Shown: piece after piece, positions 42,053-51,790 of the stretch
Numbering within the stretch: the stretch's first letter is position 1
Layout of the letters: each line of letters begins with the position of its first letter
Source: Clostridia bacterium
Lineage (GTDB): Bacteria > Bacillota > Clostridia > Christensenellales > CAG-917
Direction of reading: 5' to 3'
Length of the DNA stretch: 64,000 nucleotides
Assembly: GCA_900763875.1 (NCBI GenBank)
Contig: CAAFLX010000039.1
Span: forward strand, 54,920 to 118,919
The notes under the pieces: model-generated
What the model saw: only the letters and a program-made list of their open reading frames with translations
What the model was told of the DNA's origin: nothing
Database searches by the model: none
Translations under genes and position numbers: made by a program

Positions 42053-43597
42053 TCATACTAGGACAAAGAGCGAGCGCAATATTAGACCTATGCACAATAT
42101 TATGCACGCGCCCTTCGCCTTTTGAGTTTTTGTCAAAAAGACGAATCTCGACGTCAATATCATCGTCAATACGAGGGCTACCACCATAAATACGCTTGCC
42201 GACACCGACACCGTTGCAAAGCTCACGCTTCCGACAAGCCCGACGAACAGTCTGAACGGAACGAGAAGATATTTGAGAGGTAATACGATTGCGCCCACGC
42301 CCGTCAGCGTTGCAAGAAATACCAAAATCAGCGACAGGACGTAAAACACCATTATATAGGGCAAAACAAGGAAGTTCGACAGCACGAAAAGCGTCGGCAC
42401 TTCCTTGAAAAAATAGGCAACGAACGGAAACGTGAAAAGATTGGTCGCAAAAGATATTGCGCATACCTTGGCAAAACGAGTGCCGATTTTGCGCTTGGGA
42501 CTCACCTTTTCAACGAGTTTCATACCCGCCCTCTCAAAGGTGCGATTGAAAAGGAATATGCCTGTGACAGAGGCGAACGAAAGCAAAAATCCGACGTCGA
42601 ATACGTCCGCAGGACGAATCATAAGTATGAGAATTGCAGCCAGCGACAGCGATGACAAGTCGTCACGCTTTTTGGAGAATACCGACGATACCATATACAC
42701 GCCGCTCATTATCACCGCGCGCAAGGACGAGGGCGTAAACGAGCAGAGCATGGAATACAAAAACGTTGCGACAAGCACTATGCAACAGCCGATTTTCGGG
42801 TTGACTTTCAGCTTTTTCAAAAGAAAGAAAATCGCCGCCGCAAGCGTTGTGACGTGCAGTCCGCTCACCGCCAAAACGTGGGCTAGTCCGCTTGATTTAA
42901 TGCTGTCGTACATGCTCGAATCTATGCCCGACTTGTCGCCAAGCACCAAGGCTTGCACGATAGAGGCGGTTTTGTCGTCGAGGTTTTGGTGCAATATGCG
43001 CTTGACGCGCACTTGCAAGTTTTGAGGAAAACCGAGCCTACCCTCCGCAATCTTGACAACGCCGAATGCCGAGAGATTGTAACGTTGACCGCTTGACACT
43101 TTGCGAGGATAGCGATAGTCGAATTTTCTATGTTCGTAAAGACGAAGATTACCGTAAAGTTTGACGGTGTCGCCCGATGAAAAATCGACGTTTTCAACGT
43201 GGGCGTACACACGCGCGCCAAACCTTAATCGCTCGCCATCGACGGTGATTTGGTCGGCGTCAAAAGAGAAATAATCGCCGTTGAGGACGACTTCACTGTT
43301 CACTCTTGCTGTCATTTCGCCTGAATAATTATGCAATTTTATTGAATTATATTGCAAATTTACCGACGTCATAGCGACAAATCCTACTATGAGCGCAAGC
43401 GGAATATAAAAGAATTTTCTTGATTTTTTGAAAGCGGTGACAAGCAAAAACACCAAAATAAATAGGATAAACAAGGCGACATACCACCAAACGCCAAGAC
43501 CGTAAAATGCCTCTGAAACAATGATTCCCAAAATCATAGCCAATGCGAAAAACAACATCGGTCTATAATTGAAAACACGTTTGCCCTTTATCCTCAT
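42053..43597 (-). CDS. comEC: ComEC/Rec2 DNA-uptake channel lacking the metallo-beta-lactamase domain
   Basis: 514 residues: an N-terminal soluble OB-like domain between the second and third helices (SGEMTARVNSEVVLNGDYF...) and the competence domain with about eight more helices. Signature segments are LAHVLAVSGLHVTTLAA and SFTPSSLRAVIMSGVYM. Full-length ComEC often ends in a metallo-beta-lactamase-like nuclease domain; here the protein stops after the last helices. Its role would be carrying transforming single-stranded DNA across the membrane. No comEA is nearby. The RBS GGAAGGG precedes the ATG at 43597. Confidence 0.9.
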   Translation of the reverse strand: MRIKGKRVFNYRPMLFFALAMILGIIVSEAFYGLGVWWYVALFILFILVFLLVTAFKKSRKFFYIPLALIVGFVAMTSVNLQYNSIKLHNYSGEMTARVNSEVVLNGDYFSFDADQITVDGERLRFGARVYAHVENVDFSSGDTVKLYGNLRLYEHRKFDYRYPRKVSSGQRYNLSAFGVVKIAEGRLGFPQNLQVRVKRILHQNLDDKTASIVQALVLGDKSGIDSSMYDSIKSSGLAHVLAVSGLHVTTLAAAIFFLLKKLKVNPKIGCCIVLVATFLYSMLCSFTPSSLRAVIMSGVYMVSSVFSKKRDDLSSLSLAAILILMIRPADVFDVGFLLSFASVTGIFLFNRTFERAGMKLVEKVSPKRKIGTRFAKVCAISFATNLFTFPFVAYFFKEVPTLFVLSNFLVLPYIMVFYVLSLILVFLATLTGVGAIVLPLKYLLVPFRLFVGLVGSVSFATVSVSASVFMVVALVLTMILTSRFVFLTKTQKAKGACIILCIGLILRSLFVLV

Positions 43598-43775
43598 AAT
43601 CCCTTCCGCTATATATTGAAGCCGTCAAACCAACTCACCATTCACACGGCATATCGAACTCGTCTGATTATCATTGTTGGTTGGTATGCGCATTTGAAGT
43701 TTCAATATTGCAAATATAATGACAAAACGCAGGCTTTATCAAACAAATTGAGTGAATAAGGTCTGCGTTTGAATT

Positions 43776-44114
43776 TTATTTTCTTCCCGTAATAATTACG
43801 TCCGCGCCTAAACCTAAAACGTTTTTTGCAACCACGTCACCGATTTTCACGTTGTCGTCAACGCGCAAAGTGCCGATGAAATTGACAACGTCGAAAATGC
43901 GCTCTTTGGGAACGGTGGTTGACGTCTTGCAAGAAGCAACGTCACCCGACTTCATTTCAACCAAGGTGGTGACGCATCTTTTGGGGTGAGTGTACTCCTC
44001 TTTGCCGTACATCTCGCCCCTTTTGCAGGTGTTGCCGAAAACTTTGACTTCACTGCCGATTTCTTCAATCGTGAGCGGACAGCCCATTGGACACATTATG
44101 CAAATCGTATTCAT
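43776..44114 (-). CDS. DUF1667 protein of the GlpAB-like operon
   Basis: 112 residues starting MNTICIMCPMGCPLTIEE, with a C-x2-C-x3-C cluster and a fourth Cys (GNTCKRG), suited to an Fe-S cluster or metal. The family is known only from operons with GlpA- and GlpB-like flavoproteins. Its ATG overlaps the stop of the upstream gene (ATGA at 44111-44114), so the products are probably made in equal amounts and act as one complex. Confidence 0.88.
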   Translation of the reverse strand: MNTICIMCPMGCPLTIEEIGSEVKVFGNTCKRGEMYGKEEYTHPKRCVTTLVEMKSGDVASCKTSTTVPKERIFDVVNFIGTLRVDDNVKIGDVVAKNVLGLGADVIITGRK

Positions 44115-45352
44115 TTTTCCAACCTCACTACAACGTCGCTCGATACTTCGGATTTGTCGATGACGATATTGCCCATTTCACCGGGCGCAAGCACCATACA
44201 CTTTTTGCTTGCAAGCACCTTGTCGCCGCTTTCGACGATGAGTTTGCAATTTTTGTATACGTCACCGACGCGGAAGAAAAGCTGCACTTTGCCCTCGCCC
44301 TTGTTTAGCCGTTGAGGAAGCGCGTATCTTACTCCGTCTTTGGCAAAAACGCTCACTTGTTCGCACGCTTTTTCGGCTTGTCCGAGCGCGTATTTTGCCG
44401 CGCACTCGCCTGCCGTTTCCGCTTCGTGCGACACGTTGTCCACAAGGTCGTGCACGTGCAAGACGTTGCCGCACGAGAATATGCCCTCGACGCTTGTCAT
44501 TCTGTTTTCGTCAACCACTGCGCCGTTTGTGACTTTGCTCATTTCAACGCTTGTGCCGCCGAGTAAATCGTTTTCGGGGATAAGCCCGACAGACAGCAAC
44601 AGCGTGTCGCAAGCAACGTATTCTTCTTTGGATAGGTCGGGTTTTCTATCCTCGCCGACGGGCGCGTACCAAAGCCCCGTCATGCGCGGATTGCCCTCTA
44701 CCCTCGTGATTGTGTGGCTGTATTTGATGGGGATTCCGTAGTCGTCAAGACACTGAACGATATTGCGTTTAAGTCCGCTCGAATACGGCATAAGTTCAAG
44801 CACGAGCTTGACGTTTGCGCCCTCGGTGGTCATACGGCGCGCCATGATAAGTCCTATGTCGCCGCTGCCCAAAATCACCACGTCTTTGCCCACGAGATAG
44901 CCGTCGAGGTTGCATATTTTTTGCGCCATACCTGCGGTGTAAACGCCACAAGGACGAGTGCCGGGCAGCGCGATTGCACCTGCCGTGCGCTCCCTACATC
45001 CCATTGCAAGCACAATCGCGCCTGCCTTGACGTGGCAATAGCCTTGACTTGGCGATAGCACGCATATTTGTTTGTTTTCGTCAAGGGAGAGCACCATACT
45101 TTCAAGCATAACGTCGATGTCCTCGCCCTCCACCATTTTGCGGAATCTGTCCGCATACTCAGGGCCTGTCATCTCCTCACCGAAATAGTGAAGTCCGAAA
45201 CCTTGGTGTATGCACTGATTGAGTATGCCGCCAAGGCGCACGTCGCGCTCCAAAATAAGCGTTTTTGCACCCTGTTTTCTTGCAGCCAGAGCCGCCGCCA
45301 TACCCGCAGGGCCGCCGCCGATAATCACAACGTCATAAGAAAGCGTGTTCAT
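44111..45352 (-). CDS. FAD/NAD(P)-dependent oxidoreductase, GlpB-like operon partner
   Basis: 413 residues. The FAD-binding start is YDVVIIGGGPAGMAAALAAR and the second GxGxxG is VVILGSGDIGLIMARRM. RLGGILNQCIHQGFG places it in the group that accompanies GlpA and DUF1667 in Clostridia. It probably takes electrons from the GlpA-like subunit. The ATG at 45352 is preceded by AGGAGGTC and overlaps the upstream stop by four bases. Confidence 0.9.
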   Translation of the reverse strand: MNTLSYDVVIIGGGPAGMAAALAARKQGAKTLILERDVRLGGILNQCIHQGFGLHYFGEEMTGPEYADRFRKMVEGEDIDVMLESMVLSLDENKQICVLSPSQGYCHVKAGAIVLAMGCRERTAGAIALPGTRPCGVYTAGMAQKICNLDGYLVGKDVVILGSGDIGLIMARRMTTEGANVKLVLELMPYSSGLKRNIVQCLDDYGIPIKYSHTITRVEGNPRMTGLWYAPVGEDRKPDLSKEEYVACDTLLLSVGLIPENDLLGGTSVEMSKVTNGAVVDENRMTSVEGIFSCGNVLHVHDLVDNVSHEAETAGECAAKYALGQAEKACEQVSVFAKDGVRYALPQRLNKGEGKVQLFFRVGDVYKNCKLIVESGDKVLASKKCMVLAPGEMGNIVIDKSEVSSDVVVRLEK

Positions 45353-46785
45353 CTTTTGACCTCCTTGACCTTGCATACGGCAATATTTGAATCCTCTCCG
45401 TTGCCTTTGCGCACTTTGTCTAGCGGTATATTAAGTTCCCTGGATATGATTTCCATAACCCTAGGGCCGCAAAATCCGCCTTGACATCTGCCCATACCTG
45501 CCCTTGTGCGGCGTTTGACGGCGTCCACCGTGTACGCTTCGAGCGGAGAATGTATTGCCTCGATAATTTCAGCCTCGGTGACTTTTTCGCAACGACAAAC
45601 TATCCTGCCCCACGCACTATCGCGCGCAATGAGAGAGTTGAGTTCGTCCTCTCCGAGTTCGAGCAATCTCTTGTGCTTGGGCATATCCACAACGTACTCG
45701 TCCTTTAAGGGTGCGCCCGCCTTGATTGCAAGTTGCTCGTCGATATACTCGGCTATGGCAGGAGCGGAAGTAAGCCCCGGCGAGCATATGCCGATTGCCA
45801 TAATAAAGTTGTTTTTGAGCTTGGACTCGCCGATGATGAAATCCTCGCCTATTATCGTGCGCAAGCCCGAATATACTCTTATGCACTTGTTGAACGCAGG
45901 GCACTTGTAGGAAAGCGGCACGCATTTTTTGAGTGCGTCGAGAGAATCGAGCGAGGACGCAGTATCATCCGAATCGTTTGTATCGATTGCGGTCGGCCCG
46001 TATATGACGTTGCCGTCGGCGGTGGGAGCAACAAGCACGCCCTTGCCGTGTTTGGACGGAAGTTGGAATATGACGGTGTTTACGTTTTTACGCTCGGTGT
46101 TGTCAAGCACAAAATAGTCGCCACGCCTATACTCCGTGTCGAAATGCTCCGCACCTGCCATATCGTTTACGCTTGCGCCATGTGCGCCGGCACAGTTGAC
46201 GATATATTTTGTCGCAAACTCACAATCTTTGGTTTTGACGATATACTCCCCGTCCTTTTCGCAGATTGTCACGACTTCTTGTTCGAGCAAAATCTCCGCG
46301 CCGTTTGTCACCGCTCTGTCGGCATACGCAATGCAAAGTTGATAGGGCGAAACAATACCTGCGCTCGGAGCGTACAAGGAATATTCTATGCTATCGGCAA
46401 CGTTAGGCTCGAAAGCGAGAGTTTGTTCTCTATCCCAAATTTCGACCTCGACTCCGTTTGCCTTTGCTTTTTTGGCAAGTTTTTCTATGCCTGCATATTG
46501 CTCCTTTGTCGCAACCACGATAGAGCCGCATTTGAGGTGCGGAACGTCCAATTCGAGAACGTCGCGCCACACGAGCGCGTTTCCCTTTACGTTAAAGAGA
46601 GCCTTGAGCGTGTTCGGCTCACAGTCATAACCTGCGTGCACGATTCCGCTGTTGGCTCTTGTTGCAAAAGAGGCGACGTCGTCTTGCTTTTCGAGGAGCA
46701 AAACTCTCATCTTGCGACGGGCAAGTCTGTCAAGCACCGCCGTGCCGATGATACCGCCGCCTATGACGATACAATCGTATTTCAT
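45349..46785 (-). CDS. GlpA-like FAD-dependent glycerol-3-phosphate dehydrogenase with [2Fe-2S] tail
   Basis: 478 residues. N-terminal YDCIVIGGGIIGTAVLDRLAR binds FAD, followed by the DAO fold (ATRANSGIVHAGYD, KYIVNCAGAHG, ALRT-type GLRTIIGED). The C-terminal 80 residues form a BFD-like [2Fe-2S] domain with VCRCEKVTEAEI and RCQGGFCGP. Together with the next two genes it forms a three-gene redox operon that in Clostridia oxidises glycerol-3-phosphate; no glycerol kinase or facilitator is seen here. The ATG at 46785 has the RBS CGGAGAA. Confidence 0.9.
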   Translation of the reverse strand: MKYDCIVIGGGIIGTAVLDRLARRKMRVLLLEKQDDVASFATRANSGIVHAGYDCEPNTLKALFNVKGNALVWRDVLELDVPHLKCGSIVVATKEQYAGIEKLAKKAKANGVEVEIWDREQTLAFEPNVADSIEYSLYAPSAGIVSPYQLCIAYADRAVTNGAEILLEQEVVTICEKDGEYIVKTKDCEFATKYIVNCAGAHGASVNDMAGAEHFDTEYRRGDYFVLDNTERKNVNTVIFQLPSKHGKGVLVAPTADGNVIYGPTAIDTNDSDDTASSLDSLDALKKCVPLSYKCPAFNKCIRVYSGLRTIIGEDFIIGESKLKNNFIMAIGICSPGLTSAPAIAEYIDEQLAIKAGAPLKDEYVVDMPKHKRLLELGEDELNSLIARDSAWGRIVCRCEKVTEAEIIEAIHSPLEAYTVDAVKRRTRAGMGRCQGGFCGPRVMEIISRELNIPLDKVRKGNGEDSNIAVCKVKEVKR

Positions 46786-46815
46786 AATTCTCCGCAATGC
46801 CTAATAGGCAAAACG

Positions 46816-47349
46816 TCATTTGACGTTGAATTTCTTTTTGTAAGATTCGAGATTATCCTTGATGATAAGCTCTGCAAACTCTCTGTTTTTGACTTGGAAA
46901 ACGGTGGTTTGCTTGCCTTCGAGCTGCTTGTAAACTCTGAAGAAGTGCGACATTTCTTCCATAATATGCGAGGGTAAATCTTCGATTTCCTTATAAGTGT
47001 TCCAAGTGGGGTCTTTGAAAGGAATCGCGATGATTTTGTAGTCCATCTCGCCGCTGTCTTGCATCATCATCACGCCGACGGGATAGCATCTGACAAGCGC
47101 AAGCGGAACGATAGGTTCGGAGCAAAGCACCAAAACGTCGAGAGGGTCGTTGTCCTCGCTGTAAGTGCGCGGAATAAATCCGTAGTTTGCGGGATAGTGG
47201 GTGGAGGTGTAAAGCACTCTATCCAAAATCAGCGAACCGGATTCCTTGTCCAGTTCATACTTGTTTTTGCTGCCCTTGGAAATCTCTATACATGCAAGAA
47301 AGTCCGTGGGTGTGATTCTTTTAGGGTCTACGTCGTGCCAAATACTCAT
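46816..47349 (-). CDS. ppa: Inorganic pyrophosphatase (family I)
   Basis: Hydrolyses pyrophosphate to drive biosynthesis. The 177-residue protein has ACIEISKGSKNKYELDKESG, LDRVLYTSTHYPANYGFIPRT and the metal-binding EDNDPLDVLVL plus DYKIIAIP. The ATG at 47349 follows GGGAGA, correcting a longer frame to 47364. It lies upstream of the Glp-like operon on the same strand, 30 bases apart. Confidence 0.95.
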   Translation of the reverse strand: MSIWHDVDPKRITPTDFLACIEISKGSKNKYELDKESGSLILDRVLYTSTHYPANYGFIPRTYSEDNDPLDVLVLCSEPIVPLALVRCYPVGVMMMQDSGEMDYKIIAIPFKDPTWNTYKEIEDLPSHIMEEMSHFFRVYKQLEGKQTTVFQVKNREFAELIIKDNLESYKKKFNVK

Positions 47350-47643
47350 TTTGGTATCTCCCATAATTTATTTATTAAAAATATTATAATAATACATTTG
47401 TAAAAAGTCAATATTGTATGTCACTCATTTGAGCTATTTTTCTTAAAGGCGGAACTTTTGGGACATTTAGTCCTATATGCAAGTTTTCAAAAAACCTTTT
47501 GAGAGCAAATATCGCTATGTTTTCAATCTTGCTTGCGGTATGGGCGCAACTATGCTAAAATGTATGACCGAAATATACAGGAAAATATACCGAAAAATCG
47601 TCGAAAATTTGGCGGATTTCAAGGCAGATTCAAGGCAAAAACA

Positions 47644-49383
47644 ATGACAAAACTTCTCAAATATCTTCAAGGCTACCGCCTAAAAACCGTGGTCGGCCCG
47701 ATATTCAAACTCATCGAAGCGGTGTTCGAGCTGTTTACGCCTATCGTGGTTGCGTGGATAATCGACAACGCGATTCCCATGGGCAAAAACGGCGACTATT
47801 CGGGCTTGATTTACGGCGGACTTATCATACTTGCACTGGGCGTATTCGGGCTTGCGTTTTCGCTGACGGCGCAGTTTTTTGCCTCGCGCGCCTCGCTTGG
47901 ATTCGGCACGAACCTGCGCAAAGATTTGTACGCGCATATCAACACCTTTTCATATGCGGAGCTTGACAAGTTTTCAACAACGTCGCTCATCACGCGCTTG
48001 ACTGCGGACGTAAACCAAGCTCAACAAGCCGTGGCAATGTTCATTCGCCTTGTTTTGCGTGCGCCGTTTATCGCGGTGGGAGCAATCGTCATGGCTATGC
48101 TCATATCCCTCAAACTCTCGCTCATTTTCGTGGCGGCGGCAGGCTTGATTGCCATTCTTCTTGCAGTGATTATGCTCACCACGATGCCCAAGTACAAAAA
48201 CGTTCAAGAAAAGCTCGATGACGTGTCAAGGCTCACAAAAGAGAATCTTTCGGGCGCAAGAGTCGTCAGAGCCTTCGGAGCGGAAGAGCGTGAAAAGTCC
48301 GCTTTCGACGCCGCCGCGCAAACCCTCTCCAAAACCTCTATCAAAGTCAGCGCAATATCATCTTTGCTCAATCCTCTCACCTACTCGGTGCTCAACCTCG
48401 CAATAATCGCCATTCTGTATTTTGGCGGAAAGAGCGTAAACATGGGCGATTTGACGCAGGGCGAAATCATTGCGCTTGTCAACTATATGACGCAAATCCT
48501 CAACGCCCTCATCGTGTTTGCAAACCTGCTCGTCATCTTCACAAAAGCGTCCGCGTCGGCGGCAAGAATCAACGAAGTGTTTGAAGTCAGCTCCTCGATG
48601 CAAGAGGGCGAGGGCGCAATCAAGGACGAAACCGCGCCTGCAATCGAGATGACAAACGTGTCGTTTGCATACGGAAAAAATTGCGAACCGTTCCTCAAAA
48701 ACGTGAATCTAACCGTGCCAAAAGGCGAAAGCGTGGGCGTTTTGGGCGGCACGGGCAGCGGCAAAACCACCCTCGTGTCACTCATGTCAAGGCTGTATGA
48801 CGCAACAAACGGCGAAGTGAAAGTCTTTGGCGAAAACGTCAAAAACTACACGAACGCTCAACTTCGTCAAATGTTTGGCGTTGCGCCGCAAAAGGCTGTT
48901 TTGTTTGAGGGCAGCGTCAAGGACAACTTGCTTTGGGCAAACGAAAAAGCAACCGACAACGATCTAAAAAACGCACTTGAAATATCCCAATCGGCAGAAT
49001 TTGTCAACGCTATGAAGGACGGGCTTGACACCCATGTGGCGCAAGGAGGCAAAAACCTGTCGGGCGGTCAACGTCAACGCCTAACTATTGCGCGCGCACT
49101 CGTTTGCAATCCCGATATTCTCATTTTGGACGACTCGTCCTCTGCGCTCGACTTTGCAACCGACGCAAAACTGCGCAAGGCTCTTGCTCACTTGCGCCTT
49201 GAAAAAGGTCTTACGACAATCGTGGTGTCACAGCGCGCGACAAGCATAAAATACTGCGACTTAATCGTGGTACTGGACGAGGGCAAAATCGTGGGACTCG
49301 GCTCGCACGACGAACTCTTTAAGTCTTGCGACATCTATAAAGAAATTTGCCTATCTCAACACAAGGGGGAAGAAAACAAATGA
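47644..49383 (+). CDS. ABC exporter half-transporter, subunit 1 (degenerate ATPase site)
   Basis: 579 residues: six-helix transmembrane domain, then an ATPase domain with Walker A LGGTGSGKTTL (about residue 360), signature NLSGGQRQRLTIARAL and Walker B ILILDDSSSALD. The residue after the Walker B Asp is Asp, not the catalytic Glu, so one composite site is probably inactive, as in known heterodimeric exporters. The ATG at 47644 follows AAGG and gives the normal family length. It overlaps the next gene by four bases. Substrate unknown; lipid- or multidrug-type exporters are similar. Confidence 0.93.
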   Translation: MTKLLKYLQGYRLKTVVGPIFKLIEAVFELFTPIVVAWIIDNAIPMGKNGDYSGLIYGGLIILALGVFGLAFSLTAQFFASRASLGFGTNLRKDLYAHINTFSYAELDKFSTTSLITRLTADVNQAQQAVAMFIRLVLRAPFIAVGAIVMAMLISLKLSLIFVAAAGLIAILLAVIMLTTMPKYKNVQEKLDDVSRLTKENLSGARVVRAFGAEEREKSAFDAAAQTLSKTSIKVSAISSLLNPLTYSVLNLAIIAILYFGGKSVNMGDLTQGEIIALVNYMTQILNALIVFANLLVIFTKASASAARINEVFEVSSSMQEGEGAIKDETAPAIEMTNVSFAYGKNCEPFLKNVNLTVPKGESVGVLGGTGSGKTTLVSLMSRLYDATNGEVKVFGENVKNYTNAQLRQMFGVAPQKAVLFEGSVKDNLLWANEKATDNDLKNALEISQSAEFVNAMKDGLDTHVAQGGKNLSGGQRQRLTIARALVCNPDILILDDSSSALDFATDAKLRKALAHLRLEKGLTTIVVSQRATSIKYCDLIVVLDEGKIVGLGSHDELFKSCDIYKEICLSQHKGEENK

Positions 49384-51173
49384 GAAAAACTCCCTCGCAA
49401 AATCAAGTGAAAAAACAAAAAACCGACTTCGCCGCAATCAAAAAATTGCTCGTGTACGCGCGCCCGTACGTGCCCGTCATTATAATCGCTTTGGTTTTTT
49501 CCGCTCTGCAAATCGCGGCAACGTTGCTTGCGCCCGTCGTAATAGGCAAAACCGTTGACTATATCATTGGCGAAAACAACGTGGACTTCGGCGTGATTTT
49601 TAAGAACGCGGGGATACTCGCTGGGCTTGTGGCGTGCGTATTCGTGTTTCAATACCTCTCATCGCTGTGCATAAACTTTGCCTCGTTCCGCGCAATACGC
49701 GACCTTCGCTCGTCCGCTTACGCAAAACTAAACGACGTGCCGCTCAGCTATGTCGATTCGCACTCGCACGGCGACCTTATGTCGAGAGTTGGCAACGACA
49801 TCGACCAAATCTCGGACGGTCTCATTCAAGGCTTTTCGCAACTGTTTAGCGGAGTCGTGACAATCATCGGCACGCTCGGTTTTATGCTTTGGTACAACTG
49901 GATTATCGCGCTTGTCGTGGTTTGCCTCACTCCCCTATCGCTGTTTGTTGCCTACTTCATCGCAAAAGGCTGTCACAATATGTTTGCAATGCAGGCGAAA
50001 AAGCGCGGAGAAATGTCGGGGCTTGTCACCGAAATGCTGTCAAATCAGCGCGTTGTCAAACTTTTCGGCTATGAAAAACGCGCCGAGGATAGATTTGCAG
50101 TCATAAACGGCGAACTCAAAATATGGGGACAAAACGCATCTTTCTACTCGGCTTTGGTCAACCCCTGCACGAGATTTGTCAACAACGTCATATACGTCGT
50201 GGTGTGCGTGCTGGGCGTGTATTTGGTCATTAAGGGCAACAACATAACGGGCGTCGGCGCACTGTCGGTGGGCGCGCTCTCCTGCGTGCTGTCATACGCC
50301 ACGCAATACACAAAACCTTTCAACGAAATCACCGGCGTCGTCACCGAATTGCAAGGCGCGTCTGCCGCGGCAAGCCGCGTTTTTGAACTGTTGGAAGCGC
50401 AAAATCAATCCTCCGACGCTGGCTTGGAAGAACTTACCAACGCAAACGGAAACATCGACATCGACAACGTGTACTTCTCATACGTCGAGGATAAGCCCCT
50501 AATTCAAGGCTTTTCTCTCAACGTCAAGAGCGGACAAAGAGTGGCTATCGTCGGGCCTACGGGTTGCGGCAAAACCACCCTAATCAACCTGCTTATGCGT
50601 TTCTATGACCCCGACAGCGGCTCAATCGCGGTGGAGGGCGTGGATATTTCGGACGTCACGAGAAAATCGCTACGCTTGAGCTACGGTATGGTGCTGCAAG
50701 ACACTTGGCTCAAAAAAGGCACTGTGCGCGAAAATATCGCCTACGGCAACCCGGACGCTACGCTCGATGAAGTCGTTGCGGCGGCAAAAGCGGCGCATAT
50801 CCACAACTTCGTCACGCACCTCGAAAACGGATACGACACCGTGCTCGACGACGACGGAGGCAATATCTCGCAAGGGCAAAAGCAACTTCTGTGCATCGCA
50901 AGAGTTATGCTCACCCACCCTCCTATGCTCATTTTGGACGAGGCGACAAGCTCGATCGACACTCGCACCGAGCTGAAAATTCAAGAGGCGTTTGAAAAAC
51001 TTATGCAAAACAAAACGTCGTTTATCGTTGCGCACCGCCTCTCCACAATCAAAAATGCCGACGTGATTCTGGTCATGAACAAGGGCAACGTCATAGAAAA
51101 AGGCTCGCACGACGAGCTTATCAAAAAAGGCGGATTCTACGCAAACCTCTACAACTCGCAATTCGAGCATTGA
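49380..51173 (+). CDS. ABC exporter half-transporter, subunit 2 (catalytic)
   Basis: 597 residues, same architecture: ARPYVPVIIIALVFSALQI begins helix 1, Walker A is VGPTGCGKTTLINL, Walker B MLILDEATSSID with intact Glu, and signature NISQGQKQLLCIARVM, in which Gly is replaced by Gln. The normal Walker B here and the odd signature complement subunit 1, as expected for a heterodimer with one working site. Its start overlaps the stop of subunit 1 (ATGA), so translation is coupled. Confidence 0.93.
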   Translation: MRKTPSQNQVKKQKTDFAAIKKLLVYARPYVPVIIIALVFSALQIAATLLAPVVIGKTVDYIIGENNVDFGVIFKNAGILAGLVACVFVFQYLSSLCINFASFRAIRDLRSSAYAKLNDVPLSYVDSHSHGDLMSRVGNDIDQISDGLIQGFSQLFSGVVTIIGTLGFMLWYNWIIALVVVCLTPLSLFVAYFIAKGCHNMFAMQAKKRGEMSGLVTEMLSNQRVVKLFGYEKRAEDRFAVINGELKIWGQNASFYSALVNPCTRFVNNVIYVVVCVLGVYLVIKGNNITGVGALSVGALSCVLSYATQYTKPFNEITGVVTELQGASAAASRVFELLEAQNQSSDAGLEELTNANGNIDIDNVYFSYVEDKPLIQGFSLNVKSGQRVAIVGPTGCGKTTLINLLMRFYDPDSGSIAVEGVDISDVTRKSLRLSYGMVLQDTWLKKGTVRENIAYGNPDATLDEVVAAAKAAHIHNFVTHLENGYDTVLDDDGGNISQGQKQLLCIARVMLTHPPMLILDEATSSIDTRTELKIQEAFEKLMQNKTSFIVAHRLSTIKNADVILVMNKGNVIEKGSHDELIKKGGFYANLYNSQFEH

Positions 51174-51336
51174 CGGTTCGGACAAAAAAAGACAGCAATC
51201 AAAACTGCCGATTTGATTTGGCAAACACGCAAATATTCAAAAACAATCTTTGACAGCGGACAACGGCTTTCAATGATACAACAGAGATTCGGCACTCAAA
51301 CACCTTTTCAAAAGCCAAACAATGACGCCGCTTTTC

Positions 51337-51364
51337 AAAAAGTCCGACAGCAGTCGGGCTTTTT
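51337..51364 (+). terminator. Terminator of the ABC exporter operon
   Basis: AAAAAGTCCGAC (51337-51348), loop AGCA, GTCGGGCTTTTT (51353-51364). Confidence 0.88.
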
Positions 51365-51387
51365 CGTTTGCAAAATTAAACGCGTGC

Positions 51388-51416
51388 TTTACACTTTGCC
51401 GATTTTGTGTTATCAT
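51388..51416 (+). promoter_or_regulatory. Promoter of a small tRNA-like transcript
   Basis: TTTACA (51388-51393), 17 bases, TATCAT (51411-51416); predicted start about 51423. Confidence 0.6.
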
Positions 51417-51422
51417 ATATGC

Positions 51423-51552
51423 AACTGAATATGATACGATACGGTTTGAAAAGTTGTTATGCTGAGTAGATTTAGACTTCGGGTTCGATTCCCGAACAAC
51501 CGCCAATGCTGTATTTGTGTTGAAAAACGCACTTTTGCGCCGTTTTTTCACA
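51423..51552 (+). ncRNA. Small transcription unit containing a tRNA-like 3' end
   Basis: Between the promoter at 51388 and a hairpin (GAAAAACG...CGTTTTTTC, about 51531-51549) lies a perfect T-arm, TTCGGGTTCGATTCCCGAA, followed by CAACCGCCA (CCA at 51502-51504). CGGTT upstream (51442) can pair with AACCG, and GTTGTT with AACAAC, but only about 60 bases separate the ends and no anticodon arm can be drawn. So it is either a truncated tRNA or a tRNA-like small RNA. The rest of 51174-51790 has no gene. Confidence 0.5.
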
Positions 51553-51790
51553 GAGCAGTAGTCTACCGTATTCGAGCGTCGTCAAGGCAAAAACGTGCTC
51601 CCGATTTGCCCTGTACGCACGCAATGAGGGACGCACAAAAGGTGCGTTTTTTTGTATGTTTTTTCAAAAAACAAAACGCGACTTTGCAAATATCCTTGCT
51701 TTGACAGTGCATAAAAAATGAAAAATAGGCGGTTAGATTGCTGAAAATACAGCCTCAAAACAAGTTCTTTGAGGAAAAGGAGAATAACCT

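Noticed and set aside
45733..46977. 414-codon plus-strand frame opposite the GlpA-like gene
   Set aside because: Shadow of a recognised flavoprotein; no ribosome site or family resemblance.
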